Assembly (NCBI GenBank): GCA_001414485.1 | Contig: LLEY01000109.1 | Span: 1-64,000 of the forward strand | Origin: Calycina herbarum | Lineage: Eukaryota > Ascomycota > Leotiomycetes > Helotiales > Pezizellaceae | Direction of reading: 5' to 3' | DNA length: 64,000 bases | Shown here: piece by piece, positions 9,539 to 22,330 of the stretch | Layout: the number at the start of each line of letters is the position of its first letter | Position numbering within the stretch: the stretch's first letter is position 1 | Notes under the pieces: generated by a model | Told to the model about the DNA's origin: nothing | Database searches by the model: none | What the model saw: only the letters and a program-made list of their open reading frames with translations | Position numbers and translations under genes: made by a program

Positions 9539-11829
9539 TTACAGAAAGCAAGCAGCGCATGCATTTTCACACCTTAAAACAGCCTGCCTCGGAAAAGGCA
9601 TCTCGTCAGAATCTAATTCATACGCTTGGCGAGCATCATAGATAGCTACCAGAGCTAGCCATTGTACATGCTTGTTTCCAGTTGTAAGAGAAATCGCTAT
9701 TCGCTCGTCGGGAGCCTGTGGCGGACAACTGGTTTCGCCCCTTGGTCCTCCATGTCTCCAGAATAGAAATCCTTTCATGGTTGCTGTGCCCAGTCCAAGA
9801 AGTAGCTTTTCCTCCTGCTGAAAATGGCGATTGTTTTCACAGCTAGAAAGACACTCCTGGATACAACGGACATCCCATAATGCGCGAGAAAGGCAGAGGT
9901 ACCCGACTGAGAGGAAGCCGTTGACGCCTTCCATTTCGTAGCGTTTGCTGACGTCCTCGTGATGCGCGACTAGAAATCTCGAGGGTTTGACATTGGTGGC
10001 ACAGCTAGGCCTGACAGTTGACCCAGCTTTGTCGAGTTCGACCGCCCAAGTTGCAGAGGTGCTGATGGAATTGAGACCGTCATGAATTCGATGAGCGATG
10101 ACTCCGTTGTTATAAGGTACCCCTTTCTGCAACCAGATCTTCCCTGGGACAACGTTTTGCGGTGAGCTGTCAGCAAGACAATCATAGAAAAGACTCCACC
10201 CCCATCCGCTAAAGAGGCTACAGCCGTCCAGCTCAAGAAATCGTCTGCGTCCTGCCAGGAGATAGCCAATAACGCGGAACCAATTGTCGTAGTCTACGAC
10301 TATTGGGAGTTCAGCTTCGCGGGCTTGCGGTGGATAAGGCGGGGCATTGCTGAAGTCTGCGAGAACCAAGGTATCGCATTGCCGAAGATCACCAACAGCA
10401 GCAAATGCAAGAACCACAAATGATAAGCGCATTGCAGAGTCAAGCAGTCTGGGCCAGTGTCTCTCTGGTATGCTATTGGCCAAGTGATCCAGGGAAGGAG
10501 GGGGCTGCATGTCTTCCAGAGACCTCCCTGCAAGTCCCTGGCAGTAAGCGAGAATCTGTTTCTTATGAAATTGGTCTAGCCCTAGTATAAACTCGACTGC
10601 CTCCAGGAGTGTGCGGCTACCAGAGATAAATGACCTCGTGCTGCCACGACCTGGATGTTCGCCGTTCCGACGCCCTGCAAAAATTCTTTCCGAGAAGTTT
10701 AATGCTAACGCGGCAGAATAATGACACATTTTCTTGATAGACACGGGCTCGAGGAGACATTCATCCACTTAGAATGCATAGACTGCGTATCCTCGAGCTA
10801 GCACTTTTAGCTCAGCTGTAATCTCGACAATGCCAGTTTCAGCTTCCGGCTCCACTTTGAGAAAGACCTCATCAGACGCGTTGAGAAGATACACAACTGA
10901 GGAAGGCACCTAAAGACGATGTTTGGGCATTTCAATAACGACTGATGGCCCTCCGATACCAAACACCACGGTACCAGTTTCCGTATTTTTGACGTGGACC
11001 TATATTATGAGTTAGTTAACTGAACAGTGAGATAGATGAAGTAAAGTACCGTTAAACCAAGGACGTAATGAGCCCACAACACCAACGCAACACATCCATG
11101 GCTGCTCTCAACCTTCACAATCGAGTCCTTGTATAGTCTCTGCACCGCGGCAAGCATGTCTAAGCAAGCTTGGAGAATAGGCACCGTCAAAGTTGAATAC
11201 TGATGAGCTATATTCCCGCCATCCCCAGTATCCGGTATCTAACGAGGCACACGGAGTGCTACTTGAACCTGCTGTATCAACGATTCCCTGTTGAAACTAG
11301 CAGTCTGGTCAGCACATGCTTGCAGTGTTCCCTTGAGAGAACTGCTACTCGCAATAGCTACTGGCTCAGCCCCTTCAACAGTTCCTGACGCCGCAGCTCG
11401 TAACCTCAATGCCTCTGACAAAGCATCGGCTAAAGACTCCATATCATGCAATGCACAGAGCAACGAAAGTTGCACCACAAGCGGCATATACGCTGGATCT
11501 TTGAGCGCTCTCATGACCGTCGGCCCCGGACCGCTCAATAGCGAAACTGGCAGCATCTTTTCTAAGGAAGATAACTTTGTTGCAGCAAATAACATCTTTG
11601 CGGGATTGGCTCTCAAATACTGGATCGATGCGCCTTCAATCACAATATCTGACCCTGATGCGCTGAGATCACGGGCGAGCTTCATGAGAGCGCCACCCGC
11701 GGCTATAGAGGCGATTTCGAGTGCAGGGAGGACGCGGCTCAATTCCAGGGAAAGGGAGAATTGACTTGTTAGCGGTGTCGGCATTGTGAGGAGACTGTTA
11801 ATTGTAGTTGTAAGATTGAAGGGGGTCAA
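9539..11829 (-). pseudogene. Conserved fungal hypothetical gene with two in-frame stops
   Basis: I recognise the general style (a long fungal protein with a hydrophobic V-L-W-A-H-Y-V-L-G-L-T-V block and a V-V-F-G...P-S-V-V-I-E segment) but cannot assign a function. The first exon is about 11829-11280. A short intron of uncertain ends precedes a block near 11210-11050, and another intron lies near 11050-11000. The rest runs to the stop at 9539. The last part is read through TAG at 10910-10912 and TAA at 10769-10771, where protein-like sequence continues in the same frame on both sides. Both stops would arise from CAG/CAA by one C-to-T change in CpA context. Alternatives are unnoticed introns or a split gene. 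The 409-codon C-terminal frame is intact. Confidence 0.5.
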
Positions 11830-12374
11830 CTGTTTGGAACAAAACCCTGGGATTTTAGATTAAGGTCCGTCTAAGTAAGGCTGGATTGATTGCACTCGAC
11901 CGACTGTCGGGCGAAATTATCCGGGAAAAGCCTCATGCAGGAGATGACCAATTGAAGTCCAAATTTCCTGCTCTGCCAGACAGGAAACGAGTTTTGCTTT
12001 TTGCTGGCGCGCCTTTTCGTGTCAAAGCGTGCCGCTGTTTTTGCAATATTTGGTAGTTGTGATTGGAATTTGGTCTACATCGAGCATATCTAGGAGTTGA
12101 AGTAGTAAAGTACGTTTATAGTTCGTCAACAACGAGATTTATCGCGGCTGTTGTCTTCGGAGAGTTGTCATATGTACGGAACAGACTTGCATAGGTAGGT
12201 CATTCATGACTTTCTAACAATCGACTCTTAATCTACATATTATGAATAAATAGCCATGGTTACGCACCTGAACTCTCTCACACATCTCTTCGAGTCCCTA
12301 TGAACCCTCTCTGACTAACTCACAGGTAATTTGTTTCATGGCCTTGGAGCTTCGTAGTTCACCTGGAAAAGAAA
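11830..12374. other. Intergenic, 545 bp
   Basis: This is the 5' flank of the hypothetical gene and the 3' flank of the M16C protease gene. No ORF or repeat was seen. Confidence 0.5.
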
Positions 12375-15300
12375 TCATTCCTCATCACTGCTACCCTCTC
12401 CCATTTCCTCATCACTCCCCTCCTCATCTTCGCTCTCATCATCACCCTCATCCTTTCCAGCTTCAAGTCCGTAATTCTCCTGGAAGCTAGAAAGTGGCTG
12501 TGTCTGAGTCTTGAATCCCAATTCCGTGAAGCCCTTAACAAGTGCCTAAATCAACAGTCAGCAAATCCACATCTTCAAAGCTCAACACAAAGCGATATGA
12601 AATAGGAACATACCTCCTCCATAATCGGCGCAGCAGTAACCACCAAATTCGCCTTCCCCGGCGTAAAAATAGGCAACAAAACATCCTTCATCACAGCCTT
12701 AATCTCGTCCACCGTAACAGCTCTAACCAACCGCAAAGTTCGAGTATTATACTCATCATCCACTTCTCTCACAACACTATCCACAAAATGGAATTGACCC
12801 GCAGCAGCCATAGTAGACTGTTCATCCGCAAGCCCAGTAACGATTTGACTAACCGCTCCTTCGAGTGCGTATTGTTCAAATTTCGCAGTTCCGTCAATGT
12901 ACGATTCGAGGACTGCCTTGGCGGCGTTGAAAGCACGTAAGGCGTCTGGGGATCGGTAGACGTTGAAGGAGACGTGTCCTCCGTCTGGATCGCGACGGAA
13001 GTATGCGCCGTATGCTAGACCTGTTCCCCGGACTGCTGTCCACATGGGTCCTTCGACAGCATCTAGGAATGATGTTGCGACCTGTAGAGCGGGTAGAACT
13101 GGGCTCAAGTATGAATTTGGTCCCTTTGCGGTGGAGAGGAGGAATGAAGAGTCGATTGTTGGCATGGGTACAATAGCCACACCATATTTACCAGGATTTT
13201 GGCCATCGCTGCTGAGACGTTGATCGAGTTTTACGAGTGGGAGAAGTAGCTTTGTTGCATCCAGTCCAGCGATAAGAGGTTTCCATGCATCAACGGGGTT
13301 GGGTAGTTTCTCAATATCTGCAATGACAAGCGCTCGGACGTTCTCGAATGTGAAGAGTGATTTTCGGAGAGTCTCGAGCCAACCAAGTACCACCTCAGGT
13401 TCCTTTGCGAGTAGACTCTTGAGTCTCTTCATATAGACTGCCTTGACAAGAGTTCCACGAGCCTTGATATTTGAATCTTTGTCCATATGTATCATTGAGT
13501 CAACAGCATCTAAAATAGGTTAGCACAATCCTTACCGGAAATAAAAGTCTACAATCAACTTACTCATCATACTATTGCCGCTTCGTTTGGATTCCGGTAC
13601 CTCGGCGAGAATCTTGGAAATTCCTGCCTTGAGTCTGGTCTTGTCAAAGGTACTATCAAACATCATGGTCCGGATCCATTCAATTGCAGTTGCGTATTTG
13701 TCGGGCTCAACCACAAATTGGATAACGAGACCTTCAGAATATCCAACACGGCCTCCGCCATTGATGGAATAACTAACAGTGTCCTGTTCAAGCTCTGTGA
13801 CAACCTGTTCAAACTCAATTTTCTTCCCGTCTTTGGTGATTGGTGTGTTGAAGAAGTTGTCCATGAATAAGGGCAACAGTGGGCGGTGCTCGGTTGCGAC
13901 TTGAGAAGTACCCAGAAGAACCGTGATGTGCACAAAATTGCTAGGGACATGCTCGAACTGGACGAAGAGTGGAATGTCATCGGAGGCTTTGTCAATGATG
14001 GTCTGGATGCTGTTTGATGGGGTACCAAGCTTTTTGGAAAGACCAGACCTTGCCGTAGTTGATTCGATAAAGTGTATTGAATCAACACCGGGGACTGGCC
14101 ATTGCTGCAAAACAGACGGAGGAATTTCAACATCATTTTTTGCAACAGCAGCCTTCAGCTTTTCTGCAAGTTCGGCAAGGCCTTCTGGTCCAAGTTCCTT
14201 ACGTCGTTTGGCAAGTCGCTCTTCTTCGGATGTCTTGATCTTTTCTGCCATCTCCTTGGATGGCGTGCCGAGGAGAGAGATATGGGGAGCGTTACTTATC
14301 CACTTCCCCAAGAAATCCCTCCATTGCTGGTCGGCCCATGTTTCCAAGACATCGAACTCTGCGAGAGTGGAAATGGCTTTCAGAGTGGAACCATCGCGTT
14401 TTCCGAAAAGGAAGTCGTTGATGATGCCATCTGCGTAGAAGCTGGTAGAGCTCTCTGCTTGAAATTTCACGCGTCTTCGTTCTCGTCTGATACAGTCCAG
14501 CATATATTTCATGTCGAGGGGGTTTGCTGTAACATCTCTTAGAATTTCAAAGAGGCGCTTTTCGACATGAGCCAGCTTCTCGGTTGCGACACCAGAAGGC
14601 TGAAGCCAAATGACTGAATTTGGTCTCGCGTCCCACTGTTGGTAGATTGCACTTGCAAGCTCCTCCTTTTCCACCATGATATTTTCCAAGATGGAGACGG
14701 AAGATCCAGCTAAGTAGGTGAGGAGAACAGTCAGAGCTGCGGTTTCGACTGGCAAGTTGCAATCCGGGCCAAACATTCCGATGGATATTTCACCCATAGT
14801 TTCGTCTTCTTCGGGAAATTGAACGGTTTCTACGATAGTTGCCTTCAGTGGAGATGGTTGCGGGGAATCGACCCAAGGTCTGAAAGAATTAGCAAGATAC
14901 CCCAATTAGCACTTACCAAGAGTTCGCAACGTACCGTTTGAATGGGGCATCTGGCGCCGGAATATCATCGATGATGCTGTCTTCAAATTCATCCAGAATT
15001 CGGAGAAGCTCGTCCTGATTTATCTCTCCAACAAGAACAAGGCATAGATTTTTGGGCTGGTACATTTCTTTGTGGAAAGCTCTAATGCGGTCTGCTGTCA
15101 AGACTCTTAGATTGGGCATCAGTCCACCAGTCTCATACCGGAAGCCGACATTTTCGGGGTACAAAAGACGTCTGGCGCGGATATCCATTATCTCACCACC
15201 TGTATTTTGCACGCCTTGCATTTCTGAATAGACAACGCCTGCATCATTTCCTTCTCCGTCAATGTGATGGACTTCAGTATAACAACCTTCATCAGTCAAA

Positions 15301-15692
15301 GTGGGCAAAATGACATGCTCAAGGTAAACGGGTAGAATTTGGGCGAATCCTTCCCATCCGGCGGTTTCCAGTGTATAAGCCGTGTGGTCAGTGGCGGTCC
15401 AAGCATTGGTATTTGAGTATGCTCGTGAAGCAAGCTTATCCAAGAGACCTTTGTATTGATAGTTTCGGGATCCCATAAATACCAAGTGCTCTAAGGTATG
15501 GGGCGATCCAGAGTCATCAAAGATTTCCGTTGCCAGAGTAAAGAAGCCGTTTACTTTTGGTCCTTTTTGGTCGGCCACAACAACGTGCATTCCAGTCCGT
15601 TCAGATACATACTGAGTGATGGATACGGGAGCATAATCGGTTTTGAATTGCTGGATTGTCCGGAAACTCGTTTTCCTTTTTTGACTCGGCAT
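12375..15692 (-). CDS. M16C-family zinc metalloprotease (YOL098C/C3H1.02c type)
   Basis: A predicted 1,046-residue peptidase of the pitrilysin/insulysin superfamily, the usual length for the fungal YOL098C-like group. The exons are 15692-14935, 14879-13564, 13509-12614 and 12545-12375, with introns of 54-68 bp. The inverted zinc motif H65-T-L-E68-H69 is intact, and E157 in V-Y-S-E-M is the likely third zinc ligand. The N-terminal half carries the catalytic M16 domain. The C-terminal half is the inactive partner that closes the chamber. The tail is strongly acidic (Asp/Glu/Ser-rich, last ~35 residues). An in-frame ATG 14 codons upstream (15734) is possible; the start used fits the family N-terminus (T-D-Y-A-P near residue 20). 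The role is degradation of peptides; its location is not evident, with no clear signal or transit peptide. Confidence 0.88.
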
Positions 15693-16766
15693 CGTGAATA
15701 CTGTGGCAATGCTTTTGCGAAGAGAGTTTTCCAATTTTGTAAAAGAGCTGAACCTGAGAACTCATCAGTAGGATACCCTTAGGACTTGAAAAACCATAAA
15801 TGATGAAGGCCCGCTGGAAGATGGTGAATTTCTGGGTTTCTTGTACGAGCAGGTTCATGTTATGACCAGCAGGTGCTAGAATTTTTCAAGACCAAGATAC
15901 ATAAAATAAGAATCCACGGGCATACCCTTGGTTGTTGACCACTTGATACAAGATAATTGCGAAGATAGTTGTGACAATTGCTGGTAAGAAGATACGGCGA
16001 GATGAGGAGGAAGACGGTGTAGCCATGATTTGGGCACCGAAGATTGCCAGCGTAGAGCCAAATGTAATAAGCAAGCAACGTCTAAGACTGTATGTGGCAA
16101 GGCATATGCATATAAAAAATAGTTGTACTGTACATACCTTGAGTTGAATAACAAGGCAGCTGAGAGCCTGGTGCAATGCAGGATGGGATGACTCAAGACT
16201 ACGCTATATGCAAGTCAGCCTTATAAACATTATGTTGCAGTGCGCTATACTGCCAATGAAGTGGGAGGAATAACGAGGGCGATGCAGGTGAAATGAAGTT
16301 ATCAACAGTAGGCATGCAAGGGCTTTGGGGTGAGTACTGACCTCGGAGGACAAGTCAATATCCAGCCGACTTCAAGAGAGATTGAGAGGAGAGAAGGAGG
16401 AAAATAGAGAAGATTTCTGTGGCAGTTGAACGCGGTGCCTCAAGGCTTCCAACACGAAAACCACTCAACCCCGCGATCTGACTCTCCGCCGCACAAATCG
16501 GCTTCGGTGTCGGATCGGACCGGCTGATCGGCCTACAAACGCCGAGATCCGTTTCCACCTCATCAAGCAAGAATGGAAAGATCACCAAGGTTGCGCTGGG
16601 CAGCGCCTGCCATTTGATGATATTGGATTGAAATCCTTTCCTTCTTCCCATCCAACTTTACCTGCATTCTTCTCGCCAAACCCAAGATGCACCTGAGACC
16701 CATACACCACCACCCTTCTTGAACCCGCCCCAAAGGACAGCTTGTTCTTGAATCTTGCCTTTCAAC
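15693..16766. other. Divergent promoter region, possible microprotein
   Basis: This region separates the protease gene (minus) from the ZW10-like gene (plus) and should hold both promoters. On the minus strand, 16024-15884 encodes a 46-residue peptide, M-A-T-P then a Ser run and R-R, followed by a hydrophobic segment of about 17 residues. It looks like a small membrane peptide but could equally be 5' leader sequence. Confidence 0.35.
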
Positions 16767-19725
16767 ATGGCAACTCCAACTCCTAGCATTGAAGCTCGTG
16801 TGACGGACTCGTTGATACAATTCGCGGCCAACAGGCAATTCCCCTACGAAGAAGAGATCTCTGCAGCTTATGTGCAAGGCTCGGTGCTGCCAGGTGCCCT
16901 GCAAGCTCTAGAAGAAGCTCAAAGAGCTCTAGAGGTTAGCACATTACATCCGAACTATGCCAATGAAGCATTATACTAATGCTTCCCGCAGACAGAGATA
17001 CGCCAGATCAGTCAGAATAGTGCCACGGACGTCGATACCTGGATTTCACACGCCGAGACGATCCAACATGATATCGAATCCTCGCGCCGCCTGGCGGGTA
17101 GCATAGTCCGTGAAGCGGAGGCAGATGAGGAACGTCTGGAGGCTCTCGAGGAGCAGGAAAAGTTCGTGGCATTCCTGGAAAATGAGGTGGCCTTTTCCGA
17201 GCATATCGGTCGGTCACTGCAGTACCTGCAGGATATGAATGATAAATTGGATAATATTGAATCGCTGGCCGAGGAGAGAAATCTACTTGAAGCATTGTCT
17301 GCATGTACAAGTACGTCGTGGCCTATTCTGGAATTTGAAGATGTTATACTGATGGAATCCCAGAATATACGGCTTCTCTTTTTCATGCTCCCGACAACAC
17401 GGCACGAGCGAAAAAGGTTCTCGATGCGAGATACAGTGAAATATCGGAATTCCTACATGAACAATTACGGGGCGTGTTTAACTACCTCGTTCGTTTTGAT
17501 ACGAAGAACCGAACTTTGACTATCAACAAAGTTCTGCCCTGTAAGTAGTCGACATTGCGCTCGGAAGTTTTGGGAACCACAAGCTAATAAGCTTCAGCCG
17601 AAATCATGACTTTAGAGCAGGTTGTGCACGCATTAAAAGCCTACCAAGAGATGGAAAAAACCGCATCGAAACTTTGGGAGGAATTAGATGAGCTCATCAT
17701 TGGGCCACGAACCTTTCTTCGTATTGGGAGGCTTCCCGGAATTGTCATCGAAAAGGTTAGCCCATTTACATAGCCAATTTGAAACTAGCACTGACTGTCA
17801 TAGGACACCATCACCGGTGGCCGAGAGGACGCGGATCTAACCATCAAGTCTCTATTCGACGACATGGAAGGCATTATTGGCTTTCTCTGCGAAAGACTAC
17901 CTGAAGATTTCATTAAACATCTCTCAGATGCCATGATGCCGCCCCTCTGTGAGAGGATCAAAGAGCTATGGCTTGACTCCGCGGTCCCAACCTCTTTGGA
18001 CGATTTGATGGAATACCAGAGAGCATTGTTGCAAGTATCAGACTTTGTCAAACATCTGGAGGAACTTTCATGGCCTGGAGCATGGACCCTCAATGAATGG
18101 GTCTCAACAGCGGCCAAAAACTGGCTAGACAAGAGAAAGGCGAATGCATTAGATTGGACGAGGAATCAACTTTCTCTAGGTAAGTCACCTTATGTTCGAA
18201 GAGTGGAGAATTTTGATTAATCAATATGTTTCAGGCATTGGTTATCCACGACCCGCAGATCGAATTGAGAGACGTATGGTACAACGTGATGAAGGCATGC
18301 ACATCCCAGCCAAAGGCAATGTTGTTAATGAGGATAACTGGGACGCTGCTTGGGATAGTGGAAATGACTCCCCACAACCCTCGACAAAATCTACCTCACC
18401 TCCACCAATAAGGAGACACCGGAGCTCGATAGATGAAGAGCGCAAAGTTTCAGAGACGACACCTTCAGCAGTTCCGACTCCCTTGGAAGACGAAGAAGAT
18501 GACGCAGCGGATGCTTGGGGATGGGGTGAGGAGGATGCTGCCGAGCCTGAGTCGCTTCCTGAACCAACGCCACCCACGAGCGATTCCCTGACGGGTGAAG
18601 TGCGAGAAATGATTATCAAAGAAAGATACTACACTTCGTCTATGCCACAGCCAGTATTTCAGACCATGACTTCAATATATGAAGACGCTGCGAGATTGAC
18701 GCAGCCAGAGTACGTTTTGATTGTGGCTTGGAAGTATCGATTGATTAACAATTTCTAGGAACGCCGAGTCGCCTATCACTCCAGCCGCTCCAGGTTTGTT
18801 TACTGTTGCAATCCTTGTTCTCGCCATGTACCGGGCGATATCACCCACATACTACAACGATGACGAGAATGGCAATTTGTGAGTAATATTTGCAAATGAC
18901 AAATTTCGACAAACTGACCCTCTTTCATAGGTATCTTTACAATGATGCCATATGGCTTGCAGATCAACTTCGGCAGTTTAGCAAAGACTGGGAAGTACGA
19001 AAAGATCTCAATGAGCGTGTCTATGGCAGGCTTAAGTTGGATCCTGAAGTCAAAGTCCTGGAGAGTTTCGGAAAGAGAGCGTATACAAACGAGCTCATCA
19101 GCCAACGAACCGCCTTGACAGACTTCTTAGCTGGTATACCCTTTTAATCTTGCCCCTTCAGTGTATTTTATCTAATCAGTTTCATCAAGGCCCTCAAAAT
19201 TTCTTCCAACAAGACAAATCGGAAATTGAGAATGGTGCAAAGGTCGTCACCAGACTCATACGCGAGAAAGCCACAGCATGGAACAAAATCCTTACCTGGT
19301 CCGCATGCGCATCTGCTATCGGTTCATTGGTAAATACTATCGCTACCAAACTCATAACCGACATCTTTGAGCTCCCCACCATTGGAGTCGACGATGCGCA
19401 ACTCATCGCCGAAATTCTCACCTTGATTGAGGGACTCGATGACCTTTTTATCAAACCTCCCACCTCCAGCAACGGAAACCAAGAACCGCCCATGAGTCTT
19501 ACGGCTCAATTCGTGGATCAATGGTTGAAGTTGAATTTCTTGAATCAAGTGTTGCAAAGTAACCTGGTGGATATCCGGTTCTTGTGGCGGGAGAGTGATT
19601 TGAGTTTGTATTTTTCGAGAGAGGAGGTGGTGGATTTGATTAGATTGAGTTTTGAGAATAATGAGAAGGTCAGGGGTGTTATTCGAGAGATTATGGAGGG
19701 AGAGTTGCCTAGGGGTGGAGATTAG
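16767..19725 (+). CDS. zw10: ZW10/Dsl1-type kinetochore and vesicle-tethering protein
   Basis: 843 residues from nine exons: 16767-16934, 16992-17310, 17364-17540, 17598-17755, 17804-18179, 18235-18709, 18759-18878, 18931-19133 and 19190-19725. It has the ZW10 layout: a coiled-coil N-terminal third (Glu/Leu-rich heptads, residues ~40-130), a helical middle, an acidic low-complexity linker (~residues 410-530, Ser/Pro/Glu/Trp-rich), and a helical C-terminus. The C-terminus has the family pattern W-x-K-L...L-x-x-N-L-x-D-I-x-x-L-W and a final E-E-V-x-x-L-I helix. ZW10 proteins act in the Dsl1/NRZ complex, which tethers Golgi-to-ER vesicles, and in animals also at kinetochores. The last intron uses an AAG acceptor (19189) because the nearer AG sites break the frame. 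Confidence 0.8.
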
Positions 19726-21289
19726 GGGATCTGGAGATTGGGTTTATGAGATACGTGAATGAAGCGAAGAGAAGCAGCATATGTATATGTTAGCATTGGT
19801 AGCTAGTTTGGAAGATAATGATACCCTGCTGTTATTGACTTACCAATATCCTGCGATGCGTGATCTGGAGAGTACCCAACCCAGTGTCTTCCAAGACTGC
19901 CTCCTACAAATTTCTGATCAATGGTTGAGAAGCGAAGTTTCGAACTAGCCCATATGTCGTAAGCATAGGGGCTTTCTCCGTCGGTGCAAAACAAGGAGTA
20001 ATTCAGAGTTGGAGCTCTTCAGTCTTAATCTGTTCACCATAGATAGTAGTAGGATTTATTCACCACTTATGATTATACCAAATATCCGAGCTTCGTTTAA
20101 CTTGCCTTATTGTTACAGGCTTTCTCGGATAATTTTATTGAATAGATATCTTTTAGATGTGTTATATGCCTTTTGGACTCGGGCTCGGGAAAGTGTATTT
20201 GATTTACTTGTTTATATCGGATTCTTTTGAAGAAGATAATTAGAAGTAAGAGATGAACTATATAGTTAATTGGTGAATAAAGCATCTTCAATTTAGATCA
20301 ACTTTCTAGGCATCGAGATGAACATATAAACAAGGGACTTTTCTACCGCAAGTCCCGATAGCCCGCAGGAAAATACCCCCTACTGGTAGCTCTTAAGTAT
20401 TGTCATCGTGAAGCCCCCAGAAGTAAGTAGCCAGTACTTGCTGTTGAAGATGGTTCAATGCCTCGGGAACCAGGTCGCAGGGGCTTTTTTGTATGGTCTT
20501 GCGGACTACGACGATGACCTCGACTGATTTTGGCGACAAGGAACAAGTATGTGCATTCCTCTTGTCCGTATGAGGAAGGATGGGAAAATAGTTTCTAGAG
20601 TAGGGATTGGAAGGAAGGTAGTTTGTTATTCGAAGCTAGTTTCTGGATCGTTTAAGCAAGGGTCAGATGGAGCACAGAAAGTACTTAGAATTGTTGCTGA
20701 GGGGATATTAAAATTAATAATGGCAACACCGAAATTCTCTGCTGTCGCATTTGAACTAGTGTTCCTTGTCTGCCTTTCCTGCTCTCAAACCTTGTTTATA
20801 TATTCCTCTCTCCGATATGTCGCCGTCATATCTGTCTTCCACTTCAGTATTTCTACTTTTCTCAAAGGCTTTCTTGTACCCTTTTAAAAGAAAAGAACCT
20901 CAACACCTCAGCCTCCTTCTCACTATCCCTTCAACCTCCAAACACTCTCTATATCGAATCAACTCGTTATTGTGGCTAGAATACGGTGGCCATTCTGCAT
21001 GTTGAATAATTGATATGGAAACTTGTTGAATACTTGTTTTGAAGGCTTGTTGAGTACATGTCGACCCTGATGACAGCGAATAAAGTAATACTGAAAATTT
21101 CAAATGGGGATAGAGCGTTATTTGGTTATTAAACGCACAGTTCAAAAGCAGAGAAAGAATAAAAGAAATATTTTCGGAAGCATATTTTGATTTGATGGTA
21201 GACTAGACTTCGACAACAAGAGAAGCGCGCCTCTTGATTGAAAGGGGAAGGTAAGAGTTTCGAGCGTTACTCTCCGGCACTTTTTTAGT
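19726..21289. other. Intergenic, no gene seen
   Basis: Several short open frames exist on both strands, but none has protein-like composition, a plausible intron structure or a recognised motif. AT content rises towards the decayed transposon on the right. Confidence 0.5.
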
Positions 21290-22330
21290 TAGCTGTTATT
21301 ATACTATAACCATGCCATTTTAGCTTCCGCCACTTATAATAATAAAAGATAAGGGAATTGTTTAGTAGTCTAATATATAGTTGCTATACTCTTATACTTA
21401 ATTTAGTCTTCTGATTTATAGGTTTATTAGTAAGATAGATATTTGCTTTCCCCCGGTCTTACTTACTTTAACACTTATATATATCCTCTCTATTACTTTG
21501 AATAGTAACTAAATTTATACTCTTACTTTTTAACTAGCTCTAAATATTTTCTAAGAGGTTTAGATCTAGTAAGTAGAGTAGCTAGGGGATAAAATCTCAA
21601 ATAAGTCTATAAGTAATAGATAAGCTACCTTTTTAGTAAAGTTATATTATAATTTAAAAAGTCGAAAATATTTTCTCTTAGAAGGCAAAGCGTAGATATA
21701 TTAAAACGATTTTAGGAAAAAGAAAGAGTAAGGTCTAGAGTTTTAAATAATAATATTTAGAGTACTAAATTAGTACTAGTAGTAGCGTTATTACTGAATT
21801 AGACTCTCTAGGAAACTACGAGAAAGTAATATACGAAACTCTTATAGTATATTAGATTATTATTAACCCGCTTTATATTTATATTAAGTATCTCTGGTTT
21901 TTCCCTCTCTACTATTATCTCGCTATAGTATCTATACTAGTCTTATTTCGTTATCTATTATAGCTAGATTAGTAGAGAATCTAGGCAAAGCTATATATCT
22001 ATTAGATTTATATAAATTCACTTTATTATAGCTTTATAAACTAAACTAAAAGAGAGCTAGTACTATATAATTACTATCTTATATTACTACTTATTAGACT
22101 CTTCTAGAAGCCTACTAGTAATAAGTATTACTAGTAGATACTAATATAAAAATAGATATATATTCTAGTTTTTATACTATATATTATAACTATAAACTTT
22201 AATAATAGTATATAACTATTTATCTTCTTCTAACTCTCTTTCTTTAAATAACTCTCTACTATTAAACCTTTTCTTATTACTAAATACTATTATAGGCTGA
22301 ATGTAATAAGGTTAATAGATAAGGTAGTCT
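21290..22330 (-). mobile_element. RIP-decayed Tc1/mariner-like transposon
   Basis: This is an AT-rich block without open frames. On the minus strand near 21550-21600, one frame reads L-D-L-N-L-L-E-N-I followed by stop, S, stop, L-K. It matches the Tc1/mariner transposase signature S-P-D-L-N-P-I-E-N-x-W-x-x-L-K with Trp codons turned into TAG. Terminal inverted repeats and a TA duplication could not be placed, so the edges are estimated from base composition. Confidence 0.5.

Noticed and set aside
13923..14438. Long plus-strand ORF within the M16C gene
   Set aside because: Antisense to a well-supported exon with conserved protease sequence.
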